Source: Sphingomonas sp. UNC305MFCol5.2 (lineage in GTDB: Bacteria; Pseudomonadota; Alphaproteobacteria; Sphingomonadales; Sphingomonadaceae). From it: a DNA stretch of 64,000 nt. Below, one piece after another: positions 8,167 to 16,920 of the stretch. Location of the stretch: contig NZ_JOOE01000002.1 in NCBI RefSeq assembly GCF_000712135.1, positions 496,001-560,000 of the forward strand, written 5' to 3'. Under the pieces are notes generated by a model. The model saw only the letters and a list, made by a program, of their open reading frames with translations, ran no database searches and had not been told where the DNA came from. The number at the start of each line of letters is the position of its first letter. The first letter of the stretch is position 1. Both the position numbers and the translations under genes were made by a program.

Positions 8167-9089
8167 GCGCCGTGCACCTTGCGATATTCTTCGTAGTGAT
8201 TGCCGGTGAGCGCGGCGATCTTGCCCGCCGCGCGATAGAGCTTGCCGAGCCGCTCGATCCGTTTGCCGGGATCGAACGTCAGCGCGCCGAGCGAGCCGAG
8301 CACGAAGCCGCCGACGATGCGCGGCACCTCGGCGGTCGCCACCTTGATCGGCGTGCTGTGGGTCAGCGCAGTGATCGTATCGGTCATCCCGATCCGGTAG
8401 CCGCGCATCAGCAGCCATTTGGTCGTGATGCGGCTCGCCGGAATCAGCTCGGTGACGCGCGCATCGTCGGCCCAGGCGAAGCGACGCCCACCGCGCTGCA
8501 TCCGAGTGAAGAGCTCCTTGTCGGAGCCGCCGGTGAGCGCCATCGCCTCGTCGAACGGCGTATCACCCAGCGCACGCAGCGCCTCAGCCGCGATCAGCAC
8601 ATTGGCCGTGCTGTCGACCAGGTCGACCACGCCCGAGGCGCCGCGCAGCTTCGGTCGCAGGATCGGGTGCTCCAGCATCCACGACGGCACGTCGCCTTCC
8701 ATCTCGCGCAGCACCGCGCCGCCGACCACATCGGCGCGCGTTGCGGCCTGACATGCCAGCATCGCGTGGAGCCAGTGCGGATCAGCTGCCTCGTCGTCGT
8801 CGAGCATGGCGACGAAGCGGATGTCGGGCAGCCGCAGCGCCGCGGCGACAAGGGCGTTGCGGACTTGCGGGATGCCGGGCTCGGCAACCGTCAGCAGCTT
8901 GAGCGGCCAGCGATAGCCCTCCGCCTGCAGCGCCTTGGCTGCGGCGATCCCTTCCTGCTTCTCGGCGTCGTTATCCGCAACAATCACCGTGACCGCGCGC
9001 TCGGTCTGCAGCGCGGTGAGCGAGCGGAGCGTACGGGTTATCCCCTTCGGCCGCTGGCGTGTGGCAATGCAGACGGCGATTTCGGTCAT
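8163..9089 (-). CDS. Family 2 glycosyltransferase
   Basis: This 308-residue GT2 enzyme starts MTEIAVCIATRQRPKGI and shows VADNDAEKQ, AEPGIPQVRNALVA and the metal site MLDDDEA. It matches the gene at 3058-4008 motif for motif (VADNDA, PEPG/AEPG, VRNA, DDDE, then GG-D/E before the C-terminal basic helix), so the two are paralogues within one operon. The start at 9089 overlaps the polymerase stop by ATGA. Donor and acceptor are not predictable. Confidence 0.88.
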   Translation of the reverse strand: MTEIAVCIATRQRPKGITRTLRSLTALQTERAVTVIVADNDAEKQEGIAAAKALQAEGYRWPLKLLTVAEPGIPQVRNALVAAALRLPDIRFVAMLDDDEAADPHWLHAMLACQAATRADVVGGAVLREMEGDVPSWMLEHPILRPKLRGASGVVDLVDSTANVLIAAEALRALGDTPFDEAMALTGGSDKELFTRMQRGGRRFAWADDARVTELIPASRITTKWLLMRGYRIGMTDTITALTHSTPIKVATAEVPRIVGGFVLGSLGALTFDPGKRIERLGKLYRAAGKIAALTGNHYEEYRKVHGA

Positions 9090-10459
9090 GCAGGAACTCC
9101 GGTAACTGGGATGCGCGCCCGCTGGCGGTGCCAGCGGGGCCGCTCGACCGCCTTGAATGAGGCGTGCGCGATGGCGAGCGACGAGAGGAAGATCACCCAG
9201 ACCTGACGATCCTTGTCGAAGAACGAGGTCTCGAGCAGGTTTTGGTAGAGCACGAAGCTCCAGATCGCGAAGGCGCTGGCCATCAGCGTGGCGTTCTGGC
9301 GGGTAGTCCCGGTCAGGAACCAATAGGCAGGCAGCACCACGAACGAGAGCAGCAGCAGCACCAGCCCGACCGGACCGGTGGTGACGAGGATCTCGAGATA
9401 GCCGTTGTGCGAATGCGCCGTGAGCAGCTGGAATTTCTGGTTGAGATAATCGTGCGCGGGCGAGAGATCGCCCACCTGCCAGAAACCGCCGAAGCCCGCG
9501 CCGAGCCAGGGATGATCGCCGAGATAATCGATCGCGACCTTCCAGATCGAGACGCGCCCGGTGAAGGCGGTCGGATCGGCGAACCAGCGCTCGATCACGG
9601 GCTGGAAGGCGATGTAGAGCGCAAGGAACAGCAGCATGCCGAGGCCGACGAGCAGCAGCAGCACCGCCCGTTTGGCGACCGACTGGCTGAGCAACCGATA
9701 GACCGAGCTCACCGCGAGGATCGCGAAGCACAAAGCGAGCGAGGTCTTGCTCTTCGTGCCGACCACGAAGACGAACGCCATCACCGAGAACAGCGCATAA
9801 TACCACTTCCTGGAAGTGAAATAGGCGTGCGCGGTGACCACGAAGGTGAGCGCCATCACGGCGCCGGCGATATTCTTGTGGAAGAAGAAGCCGCGCCACG
9901 CGCCGATCAGCGCCTTGTCGCTCTCGGTCGGCGGGTGGACCGCATTGGGGGTGAGCGGCAGCGATATCCAGCAGATCAGCAGCGAGGTGACGAGCGCGGC
10001 CATCAGCGTGCGATAGATCCGCTCGGGCCCGAGCAAGGCAAGCGCGAGGAAGGTGATGTAGATCACGATCACCTGCTGCATCACGCGCTTGAACGAGACG
10101 AAGGGATCGACGCCCCACGCGCAGCTGATCAGGAACCAGCCGAGCATCAGCAGCATCGGCCAATAGGTGAAGCGATATTGCGGCTTGTAGCGCCGCACGA
10201 GCTCGAGCAGCGTCAGCACCATCGCGAAGCCGATGAAGAATGCCTGTTTGAACGGGTCAGATCCGTCATTGTTCGCCGCCATCGCCACCAGCTGCTCCTG
10301 GTTGCGCGACGAGAAGGGCTGCTGGCCGATGAAGATCAGCATCAGGAAGATGTAGTAAACGGCCTGTGCGATCGGGATCAGCGCCTCGGCACGTGCCGGC
10401 GCGGCACCGCCGGCGCGGAGCGGTGCGCGGCCGCGATACCAGGGAAGCGCGAGGCTCAT
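9086..10459 (-). CDS. Wzy-type polysaccharide polymerase (O-antigen ligase-like)
   Basis: The 457-residue integral membrane protein has about ten to twelve hydrophobic segments. A large periplasmic loop at about residues 280-370 contains TGRVSIW, the GAGFGGFW strand and SHNGYLEIL, the signature of the O-antigen ligase/polymerase (Wzy_C) family. In a Wzx/Wzy pathway it joins repeat units on undecaprenyl diphosphate in the periplasm. It lies next to the flippase and overlaps it by ATGA. A ligase role is possible, but no lipid A or LPS genes are present here and the co-polymerase upstream favours polymerase. Confidence 0.85.
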   Translation of the reverse strand: MSLALPWYRGRAPLRAGGAAPARAEALIPIAQAVYYIFLMLIFIGQQPFSSRNQEQLVAMAANNDGSDPFKQAFFIGFAMVLTLLELVRRYKPQYRFTYWPMLLMLGWFLISCAWGVDPFVSFKRVMQQVIVIYITFLALALLGPERIYRTLMAALVTSLLICWISLPLTPNAVHPPTESDKALIGAWRGFFFHKNIAGAVMALTFVVTAHAYFTSRKWYYALFSVMAFVFVVGTKSKTSLALCFAILAVSSVYRLLSQSVAKRAVLLLLVGLGMLLFLALYIAFQPVIERWFADPTAFTGRVSIWKVAIDYLGDHPWLGAGFGGFWQVGDLSPAHDYLNQKFQLLTAHSHNGYLEILVTTGPVGLVLLLLSFVVLPAYWFLTGTTRQNATLMASAFAIWSFVLYQNLLETSFFDKDRQVWVIFLSSLAIAHASFKAVERPRWHRQRARIPVTGVPA

Positions 10460-11736
10460 TCCGCCGTCTCGCGCTGGGTACGCCGCCAAACATGGTCCAG
10501 CCGCCAGATGCCGAGCATCATCACGAGCTGTGCCAGCACTACCCCGGCGATCGTGTAGACCGAGGGTGCGAACAGCGTGATCGCGACCACTGCGGCGACG
10601 CCGACGAAGCAGCTCCGCACGCTGGTCGCCGCGAGCGGCCTGAACGCGCCGCGCGCCTGGGTGAGCACGCTCATCGGCGCCTGGAGGCACTGGACCAGCG
10701 ACAAAGCGGCGCAGAGCGCGACTGCGATCATCACCGTTTCCACCGACAAAGTCGGCTTGATGATCACGTGCGGAAAGACGAACAGGATGAGCGCCGCGGT
10801 GACTGCCGTGGCGATCCAGATCACCAGCAGAGCCGCGAGAAAGGCCCGTACCGATCCGCGGGCTGAACGCTCGTCGCCCTTGCCCACCGCGCGCGCCATG
10901 CGCGGGCGTTCGAGCTGGGTGAGTGCAGTGATGCAGACATTGACCGGACGGAAGAAGAGCATCCCCACCGCTATCGGCGCGAACGCTGCGGGGCCGGCGA
11001 ACAGTGTGACGATATAGCTGTGCGCGTTCGACGTCGCCTCGGTGGTGATTACGCCGATCAGCGTCCATGCCGATTGCCGCTTCCACACCGGGCGATACGC
11101 TGCAAAGGCGCGCCCGAGGCCGACCGGCCGGTGGCGGAACAGAAAGCCCGCGCCGAAGGGGATCAAAGCGAGCAGTCCTGCGCCGGCGATCACTGCCCCG
11201 AACAGCTCGAGCCGCGCCCCGATCGCGAGCGTAGCGCCCACGCCCGCTACGACGAGCACTGCATAGACCAGGTCCGAGACCGCGGCGCCGCTTGGCGTAT
11301 GATGCGCATAGGAAGTGGCACGGCCGAACCAGCGGAGCAGCGAGAACGTGCCCGCCAGCCCGAACGCCGCCGCGGCCCAGGGGCCCGCCATGATCCAGCC
11401 GATTGCGGCGCAGAGCAGCCCCTGCGACAGCGCGAGCAGCAGGTTCATCGGGAAGAAGAAGTCAAAACCTTCGTCCTCGCCGTCCTCGCGCTGGTTCACG
11501 GCGATCGCATAAGGCGTCGAAACGAGCGCATTGGACAGTCCGTAGCCGAACTGGATGATCACCAGCAGGAAAGCCAGTGTGCCAATCTCACTCGCCCCCA
11601 GCCGCCGCACCGACACGAGCTGGACGAGCAGATGGCTGACCGACACCGCCGCGGATGACATGCTCGCCAGTCCGAACCGCGCGAGCGTCGCGCGGATCGG
11701 TTTCTTTTCGAGAGGCAAAGCCGGTGCCTCAGCCAT
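10456..11736 (-). CDS. Wzx-type flippase, polysaccharide biosynthesis protein
   Basis: This 426-residue protein has about twelve evenly spaced hydrophobic helices and begins with a helix of the MOP-superfamily type (LARFGLASMSSAAVSVSHLLV). It should move the lipid-linked repeat unit from the cytoplasmic to the periplasmic face. It is coupled by ATGA to the polymerase gene and overlaps the GT26 gene end by 8 bases. The assignment rests on topology, length and position rather than on a sharp motif. Confidence 0.8.
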   Translation of the reverse strand: MAEAPALPLEKKPIRATLARFGLASMSSAAVSVSHLLVQLVSVRRLGASEIGTLAFLLVIIQFGYGLSNALVSTPYAIAVNQREDGEDEGFDFFFPMNLLLALSQGLLCAAIGWIMAGPWAAAAFGLAGTFSLLRWFGRATSYAHHTPSGAAVSDLVYAVLVVAGVGATLAIGARLELFGAVIAGAGLLALIPFGAGFLFRHRPVGLGRAFAAYRPVWKRQSAWTLIGVITTEATSNAHSYIVTLFAGPAAFAPIAVGMLFFRPVNVCITALTQLERPRMARAVGKGDERSARGSVRAFLAALLVIWIATAVTAALILFVFPHVIIKPTLSVETVMIAVALCAALSLVQCLQAPMSVLTQARGAFRPLAATSVRSCFVGVAAVVAITLFAPSVYTIAGVVLAQLVMMLGIWRLDHVWRRTQRETAE

Positions 11737-12541
11737 TCCGGTGCTTCCAGATCAGGTACAGCGCATGCGGATTGGTGGTGAGATAGCGCCACGCCAAATG
11801 CCGCGGGTTGGTCGCCATGCGGTGGAGCCATTCGAGCCCCGCCTTCTGCATCCACATCGGCGCGCGCGGATAATCGCCGGTGATGTAGTTGAACAGGCCG
11901 CCGCAAGTGACGATCCACCCGGCCTTGATCCTGTCGCGGTTGCGCACGCAAAACGCCTGTTCGCGCGGCTTGCCGGTGCCGACCCAGAGGACGTCGGGCG
12001 CGGCGGCGTTGATCGCGTCGATCACCGCGTTTTCCTCGTCCGGCTTCCAGAAGCCGTTGCGGCGCCCCGCCAGTTCCAGGCCCGGCGTGTCCGCGCAGAT
12101 CTTGTCGGCGCAATCCCGGTTCACCTGCTCGGTGCCGCCGAGAAGGTAATAACGCACTTTGCCTTCCGCAGCGCCGGGAAGGCTATCGATAAACATGTCG
12201 GTGGTGCTCGAGCGATCGGCGATCTGCGGACCGCCCAGCCAATGCGATGCCTTGACGATCACCTGCCCGTCGGCGTGGATCAGATCCGCCTGCGCCAGGT
12301 CCCTGGCGAAGCCCTTGTCGGTCGCGTTGAGCGACAGGCCATGACCGTTGCAGTCGAACACGAGCAGCGGCCGCTCGCCCGCCGCGAGCCGCAGGGGCGC
12401 GTCGCGGAGCATGCGTTCGATCAGCGCGCGGAGCGACAGCGTCGACACCGGCACACCGCCCACCCAGGCGGTCTCCGAATGTCCGCTGCCGCCCGCGCCG
12501 CTCCCGCTCAAGGGTAATTCGAGGGTGGCGTTTCCGTGCAT
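11729..12541 (-). CDS. WecG/TagA/CpsF family glycosyltransferase (GT26)
   Basis: The 270-residue protein shows the GT26 pattern: a short N-terminal segment, DCNGHGLSLNATDKGFARDL, then LIHADGQVIV, the YYLLGGTE strand, and VLWVGTGKPREQ near residue 190. GT26 enzymes add sugars such as N-acetyl-mannosaminuronate or glucuronate to lipid-linked primers. It starts 10 bases after the kinase-like gene, and its end overlaps the Wzx start. Given ugd upstream, a glucuronosyl donor is possible, but this is a guess. Confidence 0.88.
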   Translation of the reverse strand: MHGNATLELPLSGSGAGGSGHSETAWVGGVPVSTLSLRALIERMLRDAPLRLAAGERPLLVFDCNGHGLSLNATDKGFARDLAQADLIHADGQVIVKASHWLGGPQIADRSSTTDMFIDSLPGAAEGKVRYYLLGGTEQVNRDCADKICADTPGLELAGRRNGFWKPDEENAVIDAINAAAPDVLWVGTGKPREQAFCVRNRDRIKAGWIVTCGGLFNYITGDYPRAPMWMQKAGLEWLHRMATNPRHLAWRYLTTNPHALYLIWKHRNG

Positions 12542-12551
12542 CTCGCGCCCT

Positions 12552-13304
12552 TCAGCTCACCACCGAACCGGCGATCGGGATGCGATGCCGGTCGAGATCG
12601 TCGATGACGCGGCGGATCTCGGCGACGGGCGTGACGCCCCGCCGCGCGACGACCACAACCGCATCGAACTTTTCGAGCACGTTGCCGAAAGCGGTTCCTC
12701 CGCGCGGTCGCTCGGCGAGAAACGCGAGCAGATTGGCATCGGGAAGGTTCCAGCGTTCCGCCGCCTCGGCCAGCGAGCCCTTCTCGACCAACGTCGCCGC
12801 GCCACCAGCGGCCTGGCCGGCGGGCATCAGCCACAGCCGGTCGATCGCGGTCTGGAGCACCGGCAGCCGCAACGCCTGACCGGCCAGTTGCTCGGCGAGC
12901 CCGATACGGTTGGGCAAACGGAGCAGCCGATCGAGCGAGGGCCGATCCACATCGGCATCGACGACGATCGTCGGCCCGTCCATCTGCGCCATCACCGTCG
13001 CGAGATTGGCGGCGAGGATCGACGCCTCGTCGCCGCCCTGCAGCGACAGGATCGCGAGCCGCAGCCTGCCGTCCGCCCCGCTCGCCTCGCGCGCGGTGGC
13101 GAGCAGCTTGGCGCGGACCTTGCGGACCTTGGCGACATAGGGATCATCGGCGTCGAACGCCGCGGTCACCAGCGGATCGATACGCTCGTCACTCCTGTCG
13201 AGCAATGCGAGACCGCCCTGCCCCGATGTCTCGGCCTCACTGACCGGATGGACCGCAGTCTCGGCGAAGAGCGGGTTTGCGCCCGCAGTGGAACGGAGCC
13301 TCAT
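12552..13304 (-). CDS. BY-kinase/CpsD-like protein lacking its P-loop
   Basis: The 250-residue protein follows the order of bacterial tyrosine kinases of the CpsD/Wzc type: an N-terminal linker, a strand plus would-be Walker A, the Walker A' strand TIVVDADVDRP, an NRIGLAEQLAG segment and LWLMPAGQ. However, the Walker A position reads LQGGDEASILAANLA, where family members have GEGKST, so the catalytic Lys and Ser/Thr are absent. The IDTPP-type Walker B is not seen, and there is no C-terminal tyrosine cluster. It is coupled by ATGA to the Wzz-like gene, its usual partner. It is probably a structural or regulatory pseudo-kinase. The start at 13304 is preferred over an upstream one because of the overlap. 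Confidence 0.78.
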   Translation of the reverse strand: MRLRSTAGANPLFAETAVHPVSEAETSGQGGLALLDRSDERIDPLVTAAFDADDPYVAKVRKVRAKLLATAREASGADGRLRLAILSLQGGDEASILAANLATVMAQMDGPTIVVDADVDRPSLDRLLRLPNRIGLAEQLAGQALRLPVLQTAIDRLWLMPAGQAAGGAATLVEKGSLAEAAERWNLPDANLLAFLAERPRGGTAFGNVLEKFDAVVVVARRGVTPVAEIRRVIDDLDRHRIPIAGSVVS

Positions 13305-14662
13305 GCAGCCTCCTGACGTGGCATGAACAGGCCCTCGACGGGCCGTGATTTGGGAGAGAGATCGGCGATGACCTCGACTTCGGTCGAAGCCGCCAACCCA
13401 TTCACGGTGCGGACGCGCGGGCGCAGAATTTCGCTCAGCACCACTGCGGCGATACCGGCGAGCAGCCCCAGCGCGATCCCGGCGGCGAACCACAAGGGTA
13501 GGCTCGGGCGGGCGGGTAACAGCGGCACCGTCGCCTGATCGAGCAGGCTCGCATTGGGCTGCGAGATCTGGCTCTTGAGCGCGGCTTCGTTGAAGCGCTG
13601 GCGGACCGTGTCATAGGTCTGCCGCGCCGCCTCGACGTCGCGCTGCATGACCATCAGCTGGTCCTGCACGCCCGACATCCGGATCATGCGATCCTCCTGC
13701 GCCGCCATTTCGGCGCGCAGCTCGCCCTCGCGGCGGCTCGCCGCGCTGCTGTTGGCGGTCATCGACGACGCCTGAACCCCGCGCGCGTCGCGGAGATGGC
13801 CCTGAAGCTCGCCCAATTGTGCCTTGGCGGCGATCATCTCCGGGTGGTTAGGCCCCAGCGACTTGCCGAGTTCCGCCACCTTCGCCGCCTGCGTGGCAAT
13901 CGCTTCCTGGATGTTCTGGACGACCAGCGACGTCGCGACCTCGGGCACCGCGGCCGACCCCGATTTGGAATGTGCGGCGGCGGCGTCGGCCTGCGCCTGG
14001 ACGAGATAGGCCGAGAGATTCTTGAGCTTCTCCGCTTCCAGATCCATGCGGTTCATGCCGATGATGTCGTGCGCGCGCTGAAAGTCGGAGAGCTTCTTCT
14101 GCGCGATTTCGTAGCGGCGCCGGACATCGGCGGTGCGCGCTTCGAACCATTCCGCCGAACCCTGCGCCGCCGAAGCGCGCAGGCTCACCTGCTCGCGCAT
14201 GTAGATCTGTGCGGCGAGGTTCGCGACCCGCGCGGCAACCGCCGGATCGGGATCGAGGAACTGGATCTGCAGGACATTGCTCTGCCGCCCGGTCGCGACC
14301 GTGAGACCGGCACGTACCCGGGCCGCGGCCTGCTGAAGGCGTGCATCGGGAGGAAGATCGGCGGGAACCTGGTCGACGAAGCCCGCGGCCTTGGCAACTG
14401 CGTCGGTCACCTTGGCGCTCTTGATCAGGTCCACCTGCGTCGCGATGATCGAATCGGTCTCGATCCGCCCCTGCTGTTGCTGGGTACTGTCGGTAGGATC
14501 GGTCTGCGAGAGATCGAGAAGCAGCGACGACGCCCCCAGATATTGGCGCGGCTGCACCAGCGCGATACCCGCGATGAGCGCGAACAATACGCCGGTGATC
14601 GCCGCGACCAGTAGCCAGCGCGCCTTGAGCGCCTCGATCAGATCGGCTGCCTTGATCGTCAT
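13301..14662 (-). CDS. Wzz/GumC-type polysaccharide co-polymerase
   Basis: The 453-residue inner-membrane protein has a first transmembrane helix at about residues 15-35, a long periplasmic part with strong coiled-coil character (about 150-350) and a second helix near residue 385-410 (LPLWFAAGIALGLLAGIAAVV). The motif LLPARPSLP before the last helix is the proline-rich signature of the family. It controls chain length and links polymerase to the export channel. No kinase domain is fused to it; the separate kinase-like gene follows by ATGA overlap. Confidence 0.9.
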   Translation of the reverse strand: MTIKAADLIEALKARWLLVAAITGVLFALIAGIALVQPRQYLGASSLLLDLSQTDPTDSTQQQQGRIETDSIIATQVDLIKSAKVTDAVAKAAGFVDQVPADLPPDARLQQAAARVRAGLTVATGRQSNVLQIQFLDPDPAVAARVANLAAQIYMREQVSLRASAAQGSAEWFEARTADVRRRYEIAQKKLSDFQRAHDIIGMNRMDLEAEKLKNLSAYLVQAQADAAAAHSKSGSAAVPEVATSLVVQNIQEAIATQAAKVAELGKSLGPNHPEMIAAKAQLGELQGHLRDARGVQASSMTANSSAASRREGELRAEMAAQEDRMIRMSGVQDQLMVMQRDVEAARQTYDTVRQRFNEAALKSQISQPNASLLDQATVPLLPARPSLPLWFAAGIALGLLAGIAAVVLSEILRPRVRTVNGLAASTEVEVIADLSPKSRPVEGLFMPRQEAA

Positions 14663-16002
14663 AGCCCGACTCCCTGGAGAAGCTCACGTGCGTCGAGCGT
14701 CTCGCGATCCAGCGATGCGGTCTCGCGTGGCCGCGATGCGGCGCCGTTCGCCATCAGCACGAGGAATTGCGGCGACAAGGAATCGGCGAACTGAAGCTCG
14801 CCGGGCATGCCGTCCTCGCTGAGCGCCGGAGCGATCAGCCCGATGGTGCGATCGACCGTGGTCGGCCCGCCCAGCTCCTCGCCGAACAGATCGGTGCCCG
14901 CCGCGGTCATCCGCTCGAAGGTGAGCACCGGCGCATGCGCCGCAAGCACGCCCGCCAGTGCGACCATCCCCCGCAACGATCCCGCCTGGCCGAGCGCACG
15001 CGCGAAGATCGCGTAGACGTCGGGGGTCAGATCGCTCCATTCGGCGAGCGCTTCGGCAAGTCCCTTTTGCGCATCGGCGAGCGTGACGCGATCGCGCCCC
15101 GCTCCCTCCGCCGCGAGCGCGGCATGCATCCCGAACAACCGCGCATGATATGGCGACCCGATCGCCGCTGAGACGATCGTCTGGACCGCCTCTTCCTCGA
15201 ACGACAGCCCGGCTTGCTGCGCACAGAGTCGCAGCAGGCCGGCAAGCTCGTCGCGCTCGATCGGCGACACCGGCTGGGCGAACAAATGGCGGCGCAGCGA
15301 GGGATGCGCGGCGAGCAGGCCGTCGACATTCCCGGCAATCCCGACCAGCACGATCTGCACCATGGAGTGCATGTCGGTGAGCAGCTTGAGCAACGTCGCG
15401 ACTTCGTGCCGGGTGCGCTCGGCGGCGACGCGATCGAATTCGTCGACGATCAGCAAGGTGCGCTGGTTGACGCCCTGGACGAACAGATTGGCGACCTGCT
15501 GGACGCTCAGCGGCCGGTCCGCCGGGATCGTCGCGGCGATCCCGCGCTGAAGCGGCAGCTCGTCGAGGAACGGGCGGAACAGCCCGTCGACGCCCGCGCC
15601 TTCGCTCGCCGAGCCATAAAGCGCGACGCATCCCGCCTCGTCGGCGAGATCGCCGAACACGCGCGCCAGCGAAGTCTTGCCCGATCCGCGCGCGCCATAG
15701 ATCAGCGCGTGCTTGCGCTGCTTGACCACTGCGTCGATCAGCCGCGCCAGTTCCTTCTTGCGCCCGGCCAGCCCATGACGATCGCTCACCGGCACCGCGG
15801 TGTTGAACGCCGCGAACACGGCGTTGCGCCGGAACGCGATGCTGGGTCCCGCGGTCGATGCGCGACCGCCCGAGATCGGCACCGCGACCTCTTCGTCCGG
15901 CGGCCCCGCGTCATAGTCGAGCCGCTCGGGAATGCGTCTGCCGCCGGCGTCCCCGCCAAGCAGCCCCCGCAGCCAATGCCGCAATCGCTCGTTCCAGCTC
16001 AT
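14659..16002 (-). CDS. Orc1/Cdc6-like AAA ATPase of the exopolysaccharide operon
   Basis: This 447-residue protein has an intact Walker A (GARGSGKTS, about residue 105), a Walker B (LLIVDEFDRVA), a sensor-1-like region (VLVGIAG) and a helical lid followed by about 150 residues of uncertain function. The fold resembles ORC/ExeA-type secretion ATPases, which also occur in PEP-CTERM/exosortase polysaccharide loci. It has no transmembrane segment. ATG 16002 is chosen because GGAG lies 7 bases upstream; TTG at 16032 would overlap the wza stop but lacks such a site. It lies between the export channel and the co-polymerase and is coupled to the latter, so a role in driving or gating export is plausible (inference). 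Confidence 0.8.
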   Translation of the reverse strand: MSWNERLRHWLRGLLGGDAGGRRIPERLDYDAGPPDEEVAVPISGGRASTAGPSIAFRRNAVFAAFNTAVPVSDRHGLAGRKKELARLIDAVVKQRKHALIYGARGSGKTSLARVFGDLADEAGCVALYGSASEGAGVDGLFRPFLDELPLQRGIAATIPADRPLSVQQVANLFVQGVNQRTLLIVDEFDRVAAERTRHEVATLLKLLTDMHSMVQIVLVGIAGNVDGLLAAHPSLRRHLFAQPVSPIERDELAGLLRLCAQQAGLSFEEEAVQTIVSAAIGSPYHARLFGMHAALAAEGAGRDRVTLADAQKGLAEALAEWSDLTPDVYAIFARALGQAGSLRGMVALAGVLAAHAPVLTFERMTAAGTDLFGEELGGPTTVDRTIGLIAPALSEDGMPGELQFADSLSPQFLVLMANGAASRPRETASLDRETLDARELLQGVGL

Positions 16003-16028
16003 GCCGTAACTCCAATTCTGCGTCGCGC

Positions 16029-16916
16029 TCAAAACAGCTTCTCGCGGATGACCAGCACGTCTTCGGGCTTGACGGGATCGTCGAGATTGAGCCCTTCGAC
16101 TTCCTTGCCCGCGCGGCGCACCTTGATCCGCTTGGTCGAGCCCGCGAGCGTGGGTCCGCCGGCGAGCGCGAGCGCCTGACGGAAAGTCTGGCCGGGAACG
16201 AAGGTGAACGCGCCGGGTGCCTGCACCTGGCCGTAAACGTAGACCTTCTCCGCAGGCGGGATGAACAGGATGTCGCCGGGCGCTAGCGGCCTGCTGGCGC
16301 CGGCATTCATCTCGGCGAGCGAGATGCGAACCGGGCCGCTGCCGTCGGCGGGCGTCAGGATGACGGCGTTGGCGCCGGTGGCGGTCGCGCCGCCCGCCCG
16401 GGCGAGCATCCCGGCGACGGTGTACGGCCGATCGAGCGGGTAATTGCCCGCCTGGGGCACGTTGCCGAGGACCGTCACGAAGCGGCTGACGAACTGCGAC
16501 ACTTCGACATTGACCGAAGGCCGCTCGAGGTAGCCGCCCTGGGCGTATCCCGCGGCGATCGCATCGGCCAACTCCGCGGTGGTCTTGCCGCGCACGTCGA
16601 CTGCGCCGAGCATCGCCAGCCGGATCGTGCCGTCGGCCTTCACGCGCGTGGTGACCGACAGATCCGGCTGGCCATAGATGAAGACTTTGACCTCGTCGTC
16701 GGGACCGAGCCGATAGCCTTCGGCCGCGGCGGCGCGGGGCGGTGTAGCGGGCGTCGCCGGCGCGGCGGCAGGTGCGGAAGCCGTGGCGACAGGCGCTGCC
16801 GGTGCGGCAGCAACGCCTGCGCCGGTGGTCTGCGCCACTACCGGCAAAGCGAGGGCGGTCGATGCGGCGAACGCCGCGGTGAAGAGCCGGCTCTGGGTCA
16901 GAAGAATATTCCTCAT
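16029..16916 (-). CDS. Wza-like polysaccharide export protein (PES and SLBB domains)
   Basis: The 295-residue protein has a cleavable signal (ALALPVVAQ), an Ala/Pro-rich linker to about residue 65, the export domain beginning YRLGPDDEVKVFIYGQPDLS, and two SLBB repeats. It lacks the lipid-anchor cysteine and the C-terminal amphipathic helix that forms the outer-membrane barrel in E. coli Wza. It therefore probably forms the periplasmic ring only and needs a partner in the outer membrane, for which the adjacent barrel gene (4 bases upstream) is the obvious candidate. Confidence 0.9.
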   Translation of the reverse strand: MRNILLTQSRLFTAAFAASTALALPVVAQTTGAGVAAAPAAPVATASAPAAAPATPATPPRAAAAEGYRLGPDDEVKVFIYGQPDLSVTTRVKADGTIRLAMLGAVDVRGKTTAELADAIAAGYAQGGYLERPSVNVEVSQFVSRFVTVLGNVPQAGNYPLDRPYTVAGMLARAGGATATGANAVILTPADGSGPVRISLAEMNAGASRPLAPGDILFIPPAEKVYVYGQVQAPGAFTFVPGQTFRQALALAGGPTLAGSTKRIKVRRAGKEVEGLNLDDPVKPEDVLVIREKLF

Positions 16917-16920
16917 AGGT

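Noticed and set aside
6337..8196. A 619-codon plus-strand open frame over two glycosyltransferase genes
   Set aside because: The repeated HDGEEG-like segments reflect the paired GT2 motifs read backwards; the minus-strand genes have complete domains and coupled starts.
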